From the NCBI GenBank assembly GCA_018241685.1, contig JAFEDJ010000068.1:1-64000 (forward strand): a stretch of DNA of 64,000 bases, read 5' to 3'. The position numbers and the translations under genes were made by a program. How positions within the stretch are numbered: the stretch's first letter is position 1; each line of letters starts with the position of its first letter. The notes under the pieces are model-generated. The model made no database searches and was not told where the DNA came from. It saw only the letters and a program-made list of their open reading frames with translations. The stretch comes from Pseudomonadota bacterium. Lineage in GTDB: Bacteria > Pseudomonadota > Gammaproteobacteria > Burkholderiales > Rhodocyclaceae. This document shows positions 23,887 through 32,476 of this stretch, in pieces.

Positions 23887-25248
23887 TCAGCGCAGGCCAC
23901 CGCCGGGCATCAGCCCCTTCATCGCACGCATCATCTTCTGCATGCCGCCCTTGGAGAACTGCTTCATCATCTTCTGGGTCTGTTCGAACTGGCTCAGGAG
24001 GCGATTCACCTCCTGCACCGTGACGCCAGCACCGGCTGCGATGCGGCGCTTGCGCGAGGCCTTGAGGAGTTCCGGCTTGGCGCGCTCGATCGGAGTCATC
24101 GAGTTGATGATGCCCTCGATGCGCTTGACGGCCTTTTCCTCGACACCGCCCTGCAGCTGGCCAGCCGCCTGGGAGAACTGGGCCGGCAACTTGTCCATCA
24201 GGCTCGCCAGACCGCCCATCTTCTTCATCTGGCCGAGCTGCTCCTTGAAGTCGTTGAGGTCGAAACCCTTACCGCTCTTCAGCTTCTGCGCAAAAGCCTT
24301 GGCCTTCTCCTCGTCGACGCCACGACGGGCGTCTTCGACCAGGGACAGGATGTCACCCATGCCGAGGATCCGGCTGGCCATCCGCTCCGGATGGAACTCC
24401 TCGAGGCCAGCCAGCTTCTCTCCGACGCCGGCAAACTTGAGGGGCTTGCCGGTGACATGGCGTACCGACAACGCCGCACCACCACGGGCGTCACCATCGA
24501 GCTTGGTGAGTACGACGCCGGTCAGCGGCAGCGCGTCGTTGAAGGCGCGGGCGGTATTGACCGCGTCCTGGCCAAGCATCGCATCGACGACGAACAGGGT
24601 TTCGATCGGTTTGACCGCAGCATGCAGGGCCTGGATCTCCTCCATCATCGCCTGGTCGATGGCGAGCCGACCGGCAGTATCCACCAGCAGCACATCCATG
24701 TAGTGGCGGCGTGCGTAATCCATCGCCGCCAGCGCGATGTCCACCGGCTTCTGGTCCGGCGTGGACGGGAAGAACTCGATCCCGGCCTGCTGGGACACGG
24801 TTTCCAGCTGGGCGATGGCTGCCGGACGATAGACGTCGGTGGACACCGCCAGCACCTTCTTCTTCATCCGCTCGGTCAGCATTTTGCCGAGCTTGCCGGT
24901 GGTGGTGGTCTTGCCGGCGCCCTGCAGACCGGCCATCAGGATGATCGCCGGCGGCTGGGTAGCCAGGTTGAGTCCGGTATGGGCGCCGCCCATCAGCTCC
25001 GTGAGCTCCCGGTGCACCACGCCGACAAGGGCCTGGCCCGGCGTCAGGGAGCTGAGCACTTCGGTGCCGACGGCCTTTTCCTTGACCCGGGCGATGAAGT
25101 CCTTGACTACCGGCAGCGCCACGTCGGCTTCGAGCAGCGCCATGCGCACTTCGCGCAACGCGTCCTGGATGTTTTCTTCGGTGAGGCGAGCCTGGCCGCG
25201 CAGGGTCTTGACGACTTTGGCCAGTCGCGTTGTGAGGTTATCCAGCAT
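23887..25248 (-). CDS. ffh: signal recognition particle protein Ffh
   Basis: This 453-aa SRP54 GTPase binds signal sequences and 4.5S RNA. From the ATG at 25248 it has the helical N domain, the G domain with GLQGAGKTTT (P-loop), DTAGR and TKLDGDARGG, and a Met-rich M domain ending MQKMMRAMKGLMPGGG. An in-frame extension of 57 residues upstream overlaps the start of ypjD and is not coding. It is divergent from ypjD, a common pairing in beta- and gammaproteobacteria. Confidence 0.97.
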   Translation of the reverse strand: MLDNLTTRLAKVVKTLRGQARLTEENIQDALREVRMALLEADVALPVVKDFIARVKEKAVGTEVLSSLTPGQALVGVVHRELTELMGGAHTGLNLATQPPAIILMAGLQGAGKTTTTGKLGKMLTERMKKKVLAVSTDVYRPAAIAQLETVSQQAGIEFFPSTPDQKPVDIALAAMDYARRHYMDVLLVDTAGRLAIDQAMMEEIQALHAAVKPIETLFVVDAMLGQDAVNTARAFNDALPLTGVVLTKLDGDARGGAALSVRHVTGKPLKFAGVGEKLAGLEEFHPERMASRILGMGDILSLVEDARRGVDEEKAKAFAQKLKSGKGFDLNDFKEQLGQMKKMGGLASLMDKLPAQFSQAAGQLQGGVEEKAVKRIEGIINSMTPIERAKPELLKASRKRRIAAGAGVTVQEVNRLLSQFEQTQKMMKQFSKGGMQKMMRAMKGLMPGGGLR

Positions 25249-25286
25249 GATGGTTTGGAACCGAGGCCTTGGAGTAAACTTGAACA

Positions 25287-26114
25287 ATGCCCGCGATTCT
25301 ACTTCATCTGCTCCCCGCCTCCCTGTATGCGCTGCTCGGCCTGCACTTCTGGCATAGCCGTTGGCATGCGCCCACCCAGCCGCCACGTCACGGACTGAGC
25401 CTGCGGGAGCGGATCGCAATGCTGGTGGCGCTGGCCGCCCACGGCGTCTCCCTGCATGGCGCCTTCTTCTCGCCGGAGGGCCTGCATTTCGGCTTCAGCC
25501 TCGCGCTGTCCCTGATGCTGTGGCTCGCCATGCTGTTCTACTGGATCGAAAGCCTCTACGCCCGCCTCGAAGGCCTGCAGACCCTCGGCATGCCGGTTGC
25601 TGCGATATGCGCGGCCTTGCCGGCCATCCTGCCGGCCCCCCATCTGCTGGAGAATACCGGCTCGCCCTTGTTCCGCGCCCACTTCGTAGTGGCCATGCTG
25701 GCCTACAGCCTGTTCACACTGGCAGCACTGCACGCCATGCTGATGGCCATCGCCGAACGCCGCCTGCACGGCGCCCGCCTGACCCGCGCCTTCGCATCCC
25801 TGCCGCCGCTGCTGACGATGGAAACCCTGCTGTTCCGCCTGATCAGCATCGCCTTCGTGCTGCTGACCCTTACGCTGGGCTCCGGCATCCTGTTCTCCGA
25901 AGCCCTGTTCGGCAAGGCCTTCCGCTTCGATCACAAAACCATCTTCGCGATCATTTCATGGGGAATCTTCGGCAGCCTTCTGGTCGGCCGGCAGGCCTGG
26001 GGCTGGCGTGGCAGAAAAGCCCTGCACTGGACACTGGCCGGCTTCGTGGCACTGATGCTGGCCTATGTGGGCAGCCGCTTTGTCGCCGACGTGCTGATCG
26101 GCCGGCCGGCTTGA
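25287..26114 (+). CDS. ypjD: cytochrome c assembly-like inner membrane protein YpjD
   Basis: This 275-aa polytopic membrane protein (about eight segments) is of the CcsA/CcmC-like family called YpjD/CorE. The family core is present: His residues at RAHFVVAMLAY and FDHKTIFAIISW, and TLGSGILFSE. E. coli YpjD is poorly understood, and a role with the CorC-type protein encoded next to it has been proposed. Position opposite ffh and before a CNNM/CorC gene matches the conserved E. coli layout. Confidence 0.9.
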   Translation: MPAILLHLLPASLYALLGLHFWHSRWHAPTQPPRHGLSLRERIAMLVALAAHGVSLHGAFFSPEGLHFGFSLALSLMLWLAMLFYWIESLYARLEGLQTLGMPVAAICAALPAILPAPHLLENTGSPLFRAHFVVAMLAYSLFTLAALHAMLMAIAERRLHGARLTRAFASLPPLLTMETLLFRLISIAFVLLTLTLGSGILFSEALFGKAFRFDHKTIFAIISWGIFGSLLVGRQAWGWRGRKALHWTLAGFVALMLAYVGSRFVADVLIGRPA

Positions 26115-26167
26115 CAAGCCCCCACCCGGACTGAATACTCGCCCGAACGTCATTTTTCCCACACCTC

Positions 26168-27442
26168 GTGGACAGTATCCCCCTTTCCGCTCAGTCCGCC
26201 ATCCTGGCCACACTGCTGGCCCTGTCCGGCTTCTTCTCGATGGCCGAGACGGCCATGATGGCCGCCAACCGCTATCGCCTGCGCTCGGCAGCCCAGCTTG
26301 GTTCCCGTGGGGCACGGCTGGCCCTCGAACTGCTCGACCAGACAGACAAACTGCTCGGCATCATCCTGCTCTTCAACAGCCTGGTTAATGCCGCCGCCGC
26401 CACACTGGTCAGCGTCATCACGGTGCAGCTTTTCGGCACAGAAGAGTGGGTGCTGGGCATCAGCACGCTGCTGGTGACCTTCCTGATCCTCGTCTTCTCC
26501 GAAATCACCCCCAAGGTCGTTGGCGCCAATCATGCCAACCGCCTGGCCTGCTTCGTCAGCTACCCATTGGCTGCGCTCCTCAAGGGCCTGTACTTCGTCA
26601 TCTGGTTCATCAACCTGTTCGTAACCGGGCTGCTCAAACTGTTGCGCCTCGACGGCGGTAGCGCCAACGATGTCCACTCCCTGTCCACCGAGGAGTTACG
26701 CACCTTGGTGCTGGAGTCCGGTGCCTTCATCCCGCCCAAACACCGCAGCATCCTCCTCAACCTGTTCGAGCTGGAAGACATCACCGTCGAGGACGTGATG
26801 ACCCCGCGCAACCAGATCGAGGCGGTCAACATCGCCGAACCACTCGACGTCATCCAGCGCCACTTGGCGACCTGCTACCACACCCGCCTGCCCGTGTTCG
26901 ACGGCGAGATGAATGCCGTCATCGGTGTACTGCACGTGCGCCGCGTGCTGGGACAGACGCTGGACCACACCCTGGAAGTCGCGGACCTCCGCACAATGCT
27001 GTCCAAGCCCTACTTCATCCCGGCCAGTACGGCGATCTACTCGCAGCTCCAGTTCTTCCAGGAAAACCGCGAGCGTCTCGGCCTCGTCGTGGACGAATAC
27101 GGCGAACTGCTGGGCCTCGTGACCCTCGAGGACATCATCGAGGAGCTGATCGGCAAGTTCACCACGACGACCCCGGATGCTGCGGAAAAACTGAGCTGGG
27201 GCGCTGACGGCAGCGTGCTGACGGACGGCAGCCAACACCTGCGGGACCTGAACCGCAAACTTGGCCTGTCGCTGCCCCTGGATGGCCCGAAAACCCTCAA
27301 CGGACTGATCCTCGAATGCCTGCAGGACATTCCTGAATCCGGAGTTTCCGTGAAGATCGCAAACGTTCCGATCGAAGTGGTGCAGGCGGAAGACCGCCGG
27401 ATCAAGACCGCACGCATCTTTCGCCCCCATAAACGCCAATGA
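26168..27442 (+). CDS. HlyC/CorC (CNNM) family membrane protein with CBS pair
   Basis: This 424-aa protein resembles E. coli YfjD/CorB. The N-terminal DUF21 (CNNM) membrane domain (about residues 1-190) has four segments and the motif SGFFSMAETAMMAANRYRL. A CBS pair follows (about 205-330; VMTPRNQIEAV, LVVDEYGELLGLVTLEDIIEELIG is its end region). The C-terminal CorC_HlyC domain covers about 345-420. The start is GTG at 26168. Family members are linked to magnesium/cobalt efflux or resistance. It lies 53 bp after ypjD and is probably cotranscribed. Confidence 0.9.
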   Translation: MDSIPLSAQSAILATLLALSGFFSMAETAMMAANRYRLRSAAQLGSRGARLALELLDQTDKLLGIILLFNSLVNAAAATLVSVITVQLFGTEEWVLGISTLLVTFLILVFSEITPKVVGANHANRLACFVSYPLAALLKGLYFVIWFINLFVTGLLKLLRLDGGSANDVHSLSTEELRTLVLESGAFIPPKHRSILLNLFELEDITVEDVMTPRNQIEAVNIAEPLDVIQRHLATCYHTRLPVFDGEMNAVIGVLHVRRVLGQTLDHTLEVADLRTMLSKPYFIPASTAIYSQLQFFQENRERLGLVVDEYGELLGLVTLEDIIEELIGKFTTTTPDAAEKLSWGADGSVLTDGSQHLRDLNRKLGLSLPLDGPKTLNGLILECLQDIPESGVSVKIANVPIEVVQAEDRRIKTARIFRPHKRQ

Positions 27443-27532
27443 CCGCACCGGGCATGCAAGCTTTACAAGCCTTGTCCACAGCGGCATGATCGCCGCACAC
27501 CTCAGGCGGCTTAACCTTTTCGACGCTTCGGC

Positions 27533-29254
27533 ATGTCTGCTAACCCCCAGGTCGCGCTGAGCGGCCTCGCCCGCGCCCTCATCCAGCATGGTCGCCTGCT
27601 CGAAGCAGAAGCGGTCGCCTGTTCCTCCCCATCCGGCAATCCCAATGACTTCATCATCGAGGTCATCCGCCGCGGGCTGATGAGCGCGATGGATATCGCC
27701 CGCTTCGCAGCAGAGACCTTCGGTTCGCCGCTCCTGGATCTCTCCGCGTTCGACGAATCCTTCATCGCTGCCGAGGCCATCGACCGCAAGCTGATGAACA
27801 AGCATCAGGTGGTCGCCCTTGGGCGGCGCGGCAATCGGCTTGCCCTCGCGCTGTCGGATCCGTCCAACCTGCGCGTTCTCGACGAAATTCGCTTCCAGAC
27901 CGGATTGGCCGTCGACCCGGTGGTGGTCGAAGCCCCCAAGCTCGTCGCACTGGTGGAAAGGCTGTCGGAATCGGCATCCGACGCCATCAAGGATCTCACC
28001 GGCGAAGAGTTCGACATGGACCTCCTCGGCCAGGAGGGCGCTGCCGAAACCCAGCAGCAGCAACCGGACGAAGCGCAATCCGAAGTGGACGACGCCCCGG
28101 TCGTACGCTTCATCCAGAAGTTGCTGATCGACGCCATCAACGAAGGTGCGTCGGACATTCACTTCGAACCTTACGAAAAGTACTACCGGATCCGTTTCCG
28201 CACCGATGGCATCCTCCGCGAGATCGCCCAGCCACCGCTAGTCCTCAAGGAAAAGATCGCCGCCCGCATCAAGGTCATTTCCCGTCTCGATATTTCGGAA
28301 AAACGCGTCCCCCAGGATGGCCGGATGAAGCTCGTGCTGTCCAAGAACAAGTCCATCGACTTCCGGGTTTCCACACTTCCAACGCTGTACGGCGAGAAGA
28401 TCGTGATGCGGATCCTCGATCCGACCTCCGCGATGCTGGGCATCGAGGCGCTCGGCTACGAACCCGAACAGCGGGAAGCCCTGATGGCGGCGATCGAGCG
28501 CCCTTACGGAATGATCCTGGTCACCGGCCCGACCGGCAGCGGCAAGACGGTTTCGCTGTACACCTGCCTGAACATTCTCAACAAACCCGGAGTGAACATC
28601 AGCACCGCCGAAGATCCGGCGGAAATCAACCTGCCGGGGGTCAACCAGGTCAACGTCAACGAAAAGGCCGGCCTCACCTTCGCTTCGGCCCTGCGCGCCT
28701 TCCTGCGCCAGGATCCGGACGTGATCATGGTGGGCGAAATTCGTGACCTGGAAACTGCCGAGATCTCCGTCAAGGCTGCCCAAACCGGTCACTTGGTGCT
28801 GTCCACACTGCACACCAACGACGCACCATCCACCCTGGAGCGCCTGAAGAACATGGGTGTCGCGCCGTTCAACATCGCCTCGTCGGTGATCATGATCACT
28901 GCCCAGCGCCTGGCCCGGCGCTTGTGCAGCTGCAAGCAACCGGTGGACATACCGATCGAGGCGCTCATCTCGGCCGGATTTTCCGAAGCCGATCTGGACG
29001 GCAGCTGGCACCCCTACGGCCCCAAGGGCTGTGAGCGTTGCAAGGGCAGCGGCTACAAGGGGCGTCTGGGTATTTACCAGGTGATGCCGATTTCCGAAGA
29101 GATCGCACGTATAATCATGACAAACGGCAACTCGATGGATATCGCGGCCCAGGCCCAGATCGAGGGTGTCCGGGATCTGCGTCAATCCGGCCTGCTGAAG
29201 GTCAAGCAGGGCGTCACATCCCTGTCCGAAGTTCTTGCCAGCACGAACGAGTGA
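27533..29254 (+). CDS. pilB: type IV pilus assembly ATPase PilB
   Basis: This 573-aa hexameric ATPase drives pilus extension. It has an N-terminal MshEN/T2SSE_N domain (about residues 30-150), a GspE core with Walker A GPTGSGKT (near residue 330), and Asp and His boxes in the EDPAEINLPGVNQ and LSTLHTNDAP regions. A C-terminal zinc-type cysteine set (CSC and CERC) is also present. It heads pilB-pilC-pilD, 20 bp before pilC. The pilA gene is not in the window. Confidence 0.96.
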   Translation: MSANPQVALSGLARALIQHGRLLEAEAVACSSPSGNPNDFIIEVIRRGLMSAMDIARFAAETFGSPLLDLSAFDESFIAAEAIDRKLMNKHQVVALGRRGNRLALALSDPSNLRVLDEIRFQTGLAVDPVVVEAPKLVALVERLSESASDAIKDLTGEEFDMDLLGQEGAAETQQQQPDEAQSEVDDAPVVRFIQKLLIDAINEGASDIHFEPYEKYYRIRFRTDGILREIAQPPLVLKEKIAARIKVISRLDISEKRVPQDGRMKLVLSKNKSIDFRVSTLPTLYGEKIVMRILDPTSAMLGIEALGYEPEQREALMAAIERPYGMILVTGPTGSGKTVSLYTCLNILNKPGVNISTAEDPAEINLPGVNQVNVNEKAGLTFASALRAFLRQDPDVIMVGEIRDLETAEISVKAAQTGHLVLSTLHTNDAPSTLERLKNMGVAPFNIASSVIMITAQRLARRLCSCKQPVDIPIEALISAGFSEADLDGSWHPYGPKGCERCKGSGYKGRLGIYQVMPISEEIARIIMTNGNSMDIAAQAQIEGVRDLRQSGLLKVKQGVTSLSEVLASTNE

Positions 29255-29274
29255 CCGCCTAGCGGAAAGTACCG

Positions 29275-30513
29275 ATGGCCACGACAACGACCAAGAAACC
29301 CACCCCCCGAGGCGCAGCCCGCGAGCACCTTTTCATCTGGGAAGGCAAGGACAAGAACGGCAAGATCATCCGTGGCGAGATGCGTGCAGCTACGGAAACG
29401 GTGGTCCAGACGATCCTGCGCCGCCAGGGCATACTGGCCCACAAAGTCCGCAAGCAGTCCTTTGCCCGCGGCCGCAAGATCACCGACAAGGACATCGCGC
29501 TATTCACCCGCCAGTTGTCCACGATGATGCGTTCGGGTGTGCCGCTGCTCCAGTCCTTCGATATTGCCATCAAAGGCTGCGGCAACCCCTCTCTGAGCCG
29601 CCTGCTCAACGACGTGCGCGCCAACGTGGAAACCGGCAGCAACCTGTCCCAGGCCTTCCGGCGCCACCCCGAGCATTTCGACGCACTGTTCTGCAACCTC
29701 GTGGAAGCCGGCGAACAGGCCGGTATCCTGGATTCCCTGCTGGATCGCCTGGCGACCTACAAGGAAAAGATTCTTGCGATCAAGAGCAAGATCAAGTCTG
29801 CGATGTTCTACCCGATTGCCGTGGTGGTGGTCGCCACCCTGGTCGTCGCTGTGATGATGTTGTTCGTGGTCCCCGAGTTCAAGAAGGTGTTCGCCAGCTT
29901 TGGTGCTGATCTTCCAGCCCCCACCATGTTGGTCATCGCGATTTCCGACTTCTTCGTCCAGTACTGGTATATCGGTTTCACACTGATTGCCGGAACGATC
30001 GCGGGCATTGCTTACACCTATAAACGCTCGGTGCCAATGCAGGTTGCAGTGGACAAAGCCATGCTGCAGATCCCGGTGATCGGTGACGTTGTCCGCAAGG
30101 CCACCATTGCCCGCTGGACGCGGACACTGTCCACCATGTTCGCCGCTGGTGTACCCCTCGTCGAAGCCCTTGACTCGGTTGGCGGCGCCTCCGGCAACGT
30201 GGTCTACAAGAATGCGACCAAGCAGATCCAATCCGAGGTCAGTACCGGTACCAGCCTGACCGTCGCCATGCAGAACTCCCTCGTCTTTCCGACCATGGTG
30301 GTGCAGATGGTGTCCATCGGTGAAGAATCCGGCCAGCTCGACTCCATGCTCAGCAAGGTGGCGGACTTCTTCGAGCGGGAAGTGGACGATGCAGTTGCAG
30401 GCCTCAGTCAGCTGCTGGAACCCCTGATCATGGTTTTCCTTGGGGTGGTGATCGGCGGCCTCGTTGTGGCCATGTATCTCCCCATCTTCAAGCTCGGCGC
30501 CGTCGTCGGCTGA
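29275..30513 (+). CDS. pilC: type IV pilus inner membrane platform protein PilC
   Basis: This 412-aa inner-membrane platform protein has two T2SSF domains (about residues 75-200 and 278-400) and three membrane segments (FYPIAVVVVATLVVAVMM; ISDFFVQYWYIGFTLIAG; LIMVFLGVVIGGLVVAMY). It lies between pilB and pilD with short gaps and transmits ATPase motion to pilin. Confidence 0.95.
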   Translation: MATTTTKKPTPRGAAREHLFIWEGKDKNGKIIRGEMRAATETVVQTILRRQGILAHKVRKQSFARGRKITDKDIALFTRQLSTMMRSGVPLLQSFDIAIKGCGNPSLSRLLNDVRANVETGSNLSQAFRRHPEHFDALFCNLVEAGEQAGILDSLLDRLATYKEKILAIKSKIKSAMFYPIAVVVVATLVVAVMMLFVVPEFKKVFASFGADLPAPTMLVIAISDFFVQYWYIGFTLIAGTIAGIAYTYKRSVPMQVAVDKAMLQIPVIGDVVRKATIARWTRTLSTMFAAGVPLVEALDSVGGASGNVVYKNATKQIQSEVSTGTSLTVAMQNSLVFPTMVVQMVSIGEESGQLDSMLSKVADFFEREVDDAVAGLSQLLEPLIMVFLGVVIGGLVVAMYLPIFKLGAVVG

Positions 30514-30532
30514 GCCGGTAACTTCTCGCAAC

Positions 30533-31384
30533 ATGGATATCCTGCAGGACAAGCTCATCTTCACTGCGCTGTGCGCGCTGCTCGGCCTTTTCGTCGGCAG
30601 TTTTCTCAATGTGGTCATCCACCGCCTGCCCCTGATGATGGAGCGGGAATGGCAGGCCGAAGCCGCCGCGCTGCGCGGGGAAGAGCCCGATGCCCCCCAG
30701 CCGCGCTTCAACTTGGCGACACCACGCTCGCGCTGCCCCCACTGCGGCCACCTGATTGGGGCACTCGAAAATATCCCGGTCGTCAGCTACTTGCTGCTGC
30801 GCGGTCGCTGTCGTCATTGCGACGGCCCGATCAGCGTCCGCTACCCGCTCATCGAAGTGTTGTGCGCAACCCTGTCAGGCTTCACCGCATACCACTTCGG
30901 GTTCGGCGTGGCGGGCTGGGGGGCACTGGTCTTCGTGTGGGCCCTGATCGCCCTGTGCTTCATCGACCTCGACACCCAGTTGCTGCCCGACAGCATCACG
31001 CTGCCGCTGTTGTGGCTGGGCCTGCTGCTGAACCTTTCTGGCACCTACACGGATGTTTCCAGCGCGGTGGTCGGTGCCTCCGCCGGCTATCTCACGCTGT
31101 GGTCGGTGTACTGGCTATTCAAGCTTGCCACTGGCAAGGAAGGCATGGGCTACGGCGATTTCAAGCTGCTGGCGGCGCTCGGCGCCTGGATGGGCTGGCA
31201 GATCCTGCCGCTGACAATCCTGCTGTCGTCGCTGGTAGGCGCCATCGTCGGCGTGGCGCTGATCGTCCTGCGCCGCCACGGCCGGGAAATCCCGATTCCT
31301 TTCGGCCCCTATCTGGCAGCCGCCGGACTGCTGGCCCTGTACTGGGGACGCCCGCTGACCCAGGCCTATCTGGACATGCTCTAG
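30533..31384 (+). CDS. pilD: prepilin peptidase / N-methyltransferase PilD
   Basis: This 283-aa bifunctional enzyme cleaves and methylates type IV prepilins and pseudopilins. It has an N-terminal A24_N domain with CPHC and CRHC zinc motifs (about residues 66-95) and a peptidase domain with the two catalytic aspartates in CFIDLDTQLLPD and GYGDFK. About eight membrane segments are visible. The ATG at 30533 (MDILQD) gives the typical N-terminus, and 23 extra residues upstream overlap pilC and are discarded. The coaE gene that usually follows pilD is absent here. Confidence 0.95.
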   Translation: MDILQDKLIFTALCALLGLFVGSFLNVVIHRLPLMMEREWQAEAAALRGEEPDAPQPRFNLATPRSRCPHCGHLIGALENIPVVSYLLLRGRCRHCDGPISVRYPLIEVLCATLSGFTAYHFGFGVAGWGALVFVWALIALCFIDLDTQLLPDSITLPLLWLGLLLNLSGTYTDVSSAVVGASAGYLTLWSVYWLFKLATGKEGMGYGDFKLLAALGAWMGWQILPLTILLSSLVGAIVGVALIVLRRHGREIPIPFGPYLAAAGLLALYWGRPLTQAYLDML

Positions 31385-31495
31385 CCTCGGAACCTTGAAA
31401 CCGGCTCCGCAGCCCCCATGTGATGGACTGCGGGTCTGTTTCGCCCGATGTTGCGATGCGCTAAACTTCGCCCCATTGACTTTCCGGAGCTCGTC

Positions 31496-31762
31496 ATGCC
31501 TATCTACGAGTACCGCTGCAGCAGCTGCGGCCACCAAAAAGACCATCTTCAAAAAATGAGCGATGCACCGCTCACCACCTGTCCGTCCTGTGGTGCGGAA
31601 ACGTACGCCAAGCAATTGTCGGCGGCCGGCTTCCAACTCAAGGGCAGCGGCTGGTATGCCACTGACTTCAAGGGCGGCAGCGGCTCCAGCCCGAAAACCG
31701 AAGCGGCCAAGTCCGACAGCCCTGCGCCCACGCCCTGTGGCGGCAGTTGCGCGTGCCACTGA
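31496..31762 (+). CDS. FmdB family zinc ribbon protein
   Basis: This 88-aa protein has an N-terminal FmdB-type zinc ribbon (MPIYEYRC, then CSSCG and CPSCG, residues 8-36), a disordered Ser/Lys/Pro-rich middle, and a CGGSCACH tail. Family function is described only as putative regulatory. The ATG at 31496 has GGAG upstream. An FmdB-DUF502-aspS order is typical for betaproteobacteria. Four Cys in the ribbon suggest one zinc ion. Confidence 0.85.
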   Translation: MPIYEYRCSSCGHQKDHLQKMSDAPLTTCPSCGAETYAKQLSAAGFQLKGSGWYATDFKGGSGSSPKTEAAKSDSPAPTPCGGSCACH

Positions 31763-31787
31763 TCTTGCTGCACGCGAACTGCGCTGA

Positions 31788-32423
31788 ATGAAAAAATACT
31801 TCGTCACCGGCCTGCTGATCTGGATTCCGGTCGTCATCACCTTCGTGGTGCTGGCCTGGATCGTCAACACCCTCGACCAGATCCTGCTGCTGGTCCCCGA
31901 AGCCCTGCGTCCCGAAGCCTTCCTCGGCTTCCACCTGCCCGGCATCGGCGTCGTCGTCTCGGTGCTGCTAATCCTCGTCACCGGTCTGGCCGCCGCCAAT
32001 TTCGTCGGCCAGCGCCTGGTGCGCTTCTGGGAGGGCGCCCTATCGCGCATCCCAGTCGTCAAGTCAATCTACTATAGTGTCAAGCAGGTTTCGGACACCC
32101 TGCTGTCCAGCAACGGCCAGGCTTTCCGCAAGGCGCTGCTGATCCAGTACCCGCGTGAAGGGATGTGGACTATCGGCTTCCAGACCGGCACGCCGGGTGG
32201 CGATGCGGCCCATCACCTGGGGCCTGACTTCGTCAGCGTGTATGTACCGACGACGCCGAACCCGACCTCCGGCTTCTTCCTGATGCTGCCCCGCAAAGAC
32301 GCCATCGAGCTGGACATGAGCGTCGACGAGGCTCTCAAGTACATCATCTCGATGGGGGTCGTGGCGCCACCCGCGCACCGCACACACGCTCCACGACCTG
32401 CGCCGGCCCTTCTGAATCAATAA
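31788..32423 (+). CDS. DUF502 family membrane protein
   Basis: This 211-aa protein has two N-terminal membrane segments (about residues 7-30 and 52-75), followed by a conserved soluble domain (SRIPVVKSIYYSVKQVSDTL, then QYPREGMWTIGF and VPTTPNPTSGFFLMLP). Function is unknown. It lies 25 bp after the FmdB gene, probably in the same transcript, and ends in a strong terminator before aspS. Confidence 0.88.
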   Translation: MKKYFVTGLLIWIPVVITFVVLAWIVNTLDQILLLVPEALRPEAFLGFHLPGIGVVVSVLLILVTGLAAANFVGQRLVRFWEGALSRIPVVKSIYYSVKQVSDTLLSSNGQAFRKALLIQYPREGMWTIGFQTGTPGGDAAHHLGPDFVSVYVPTTPNPTSGFFLMLPRKDAIELDMSVDEALKYIISMGVVAPPAHRTHAPRPAPALLNQ

Positions 32424-32457
32424 ACGCGGTTGCCCTCCAACCGCGTTCCGCTTTTTC
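32423..32457 (+). terminator. intrinsic terminator after the DUF502 gene
   Basis: The perfect 10-bp stem AACGCGGTTG/CAACCGCGTT has loop CCCTC and is followed by CCGCTTTTT. It begins at the stop codon and ends 20 bp before aspS. Confidence 0.8.
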
Positions 32458-32476
32458 CAGGAATACTGATCCCACC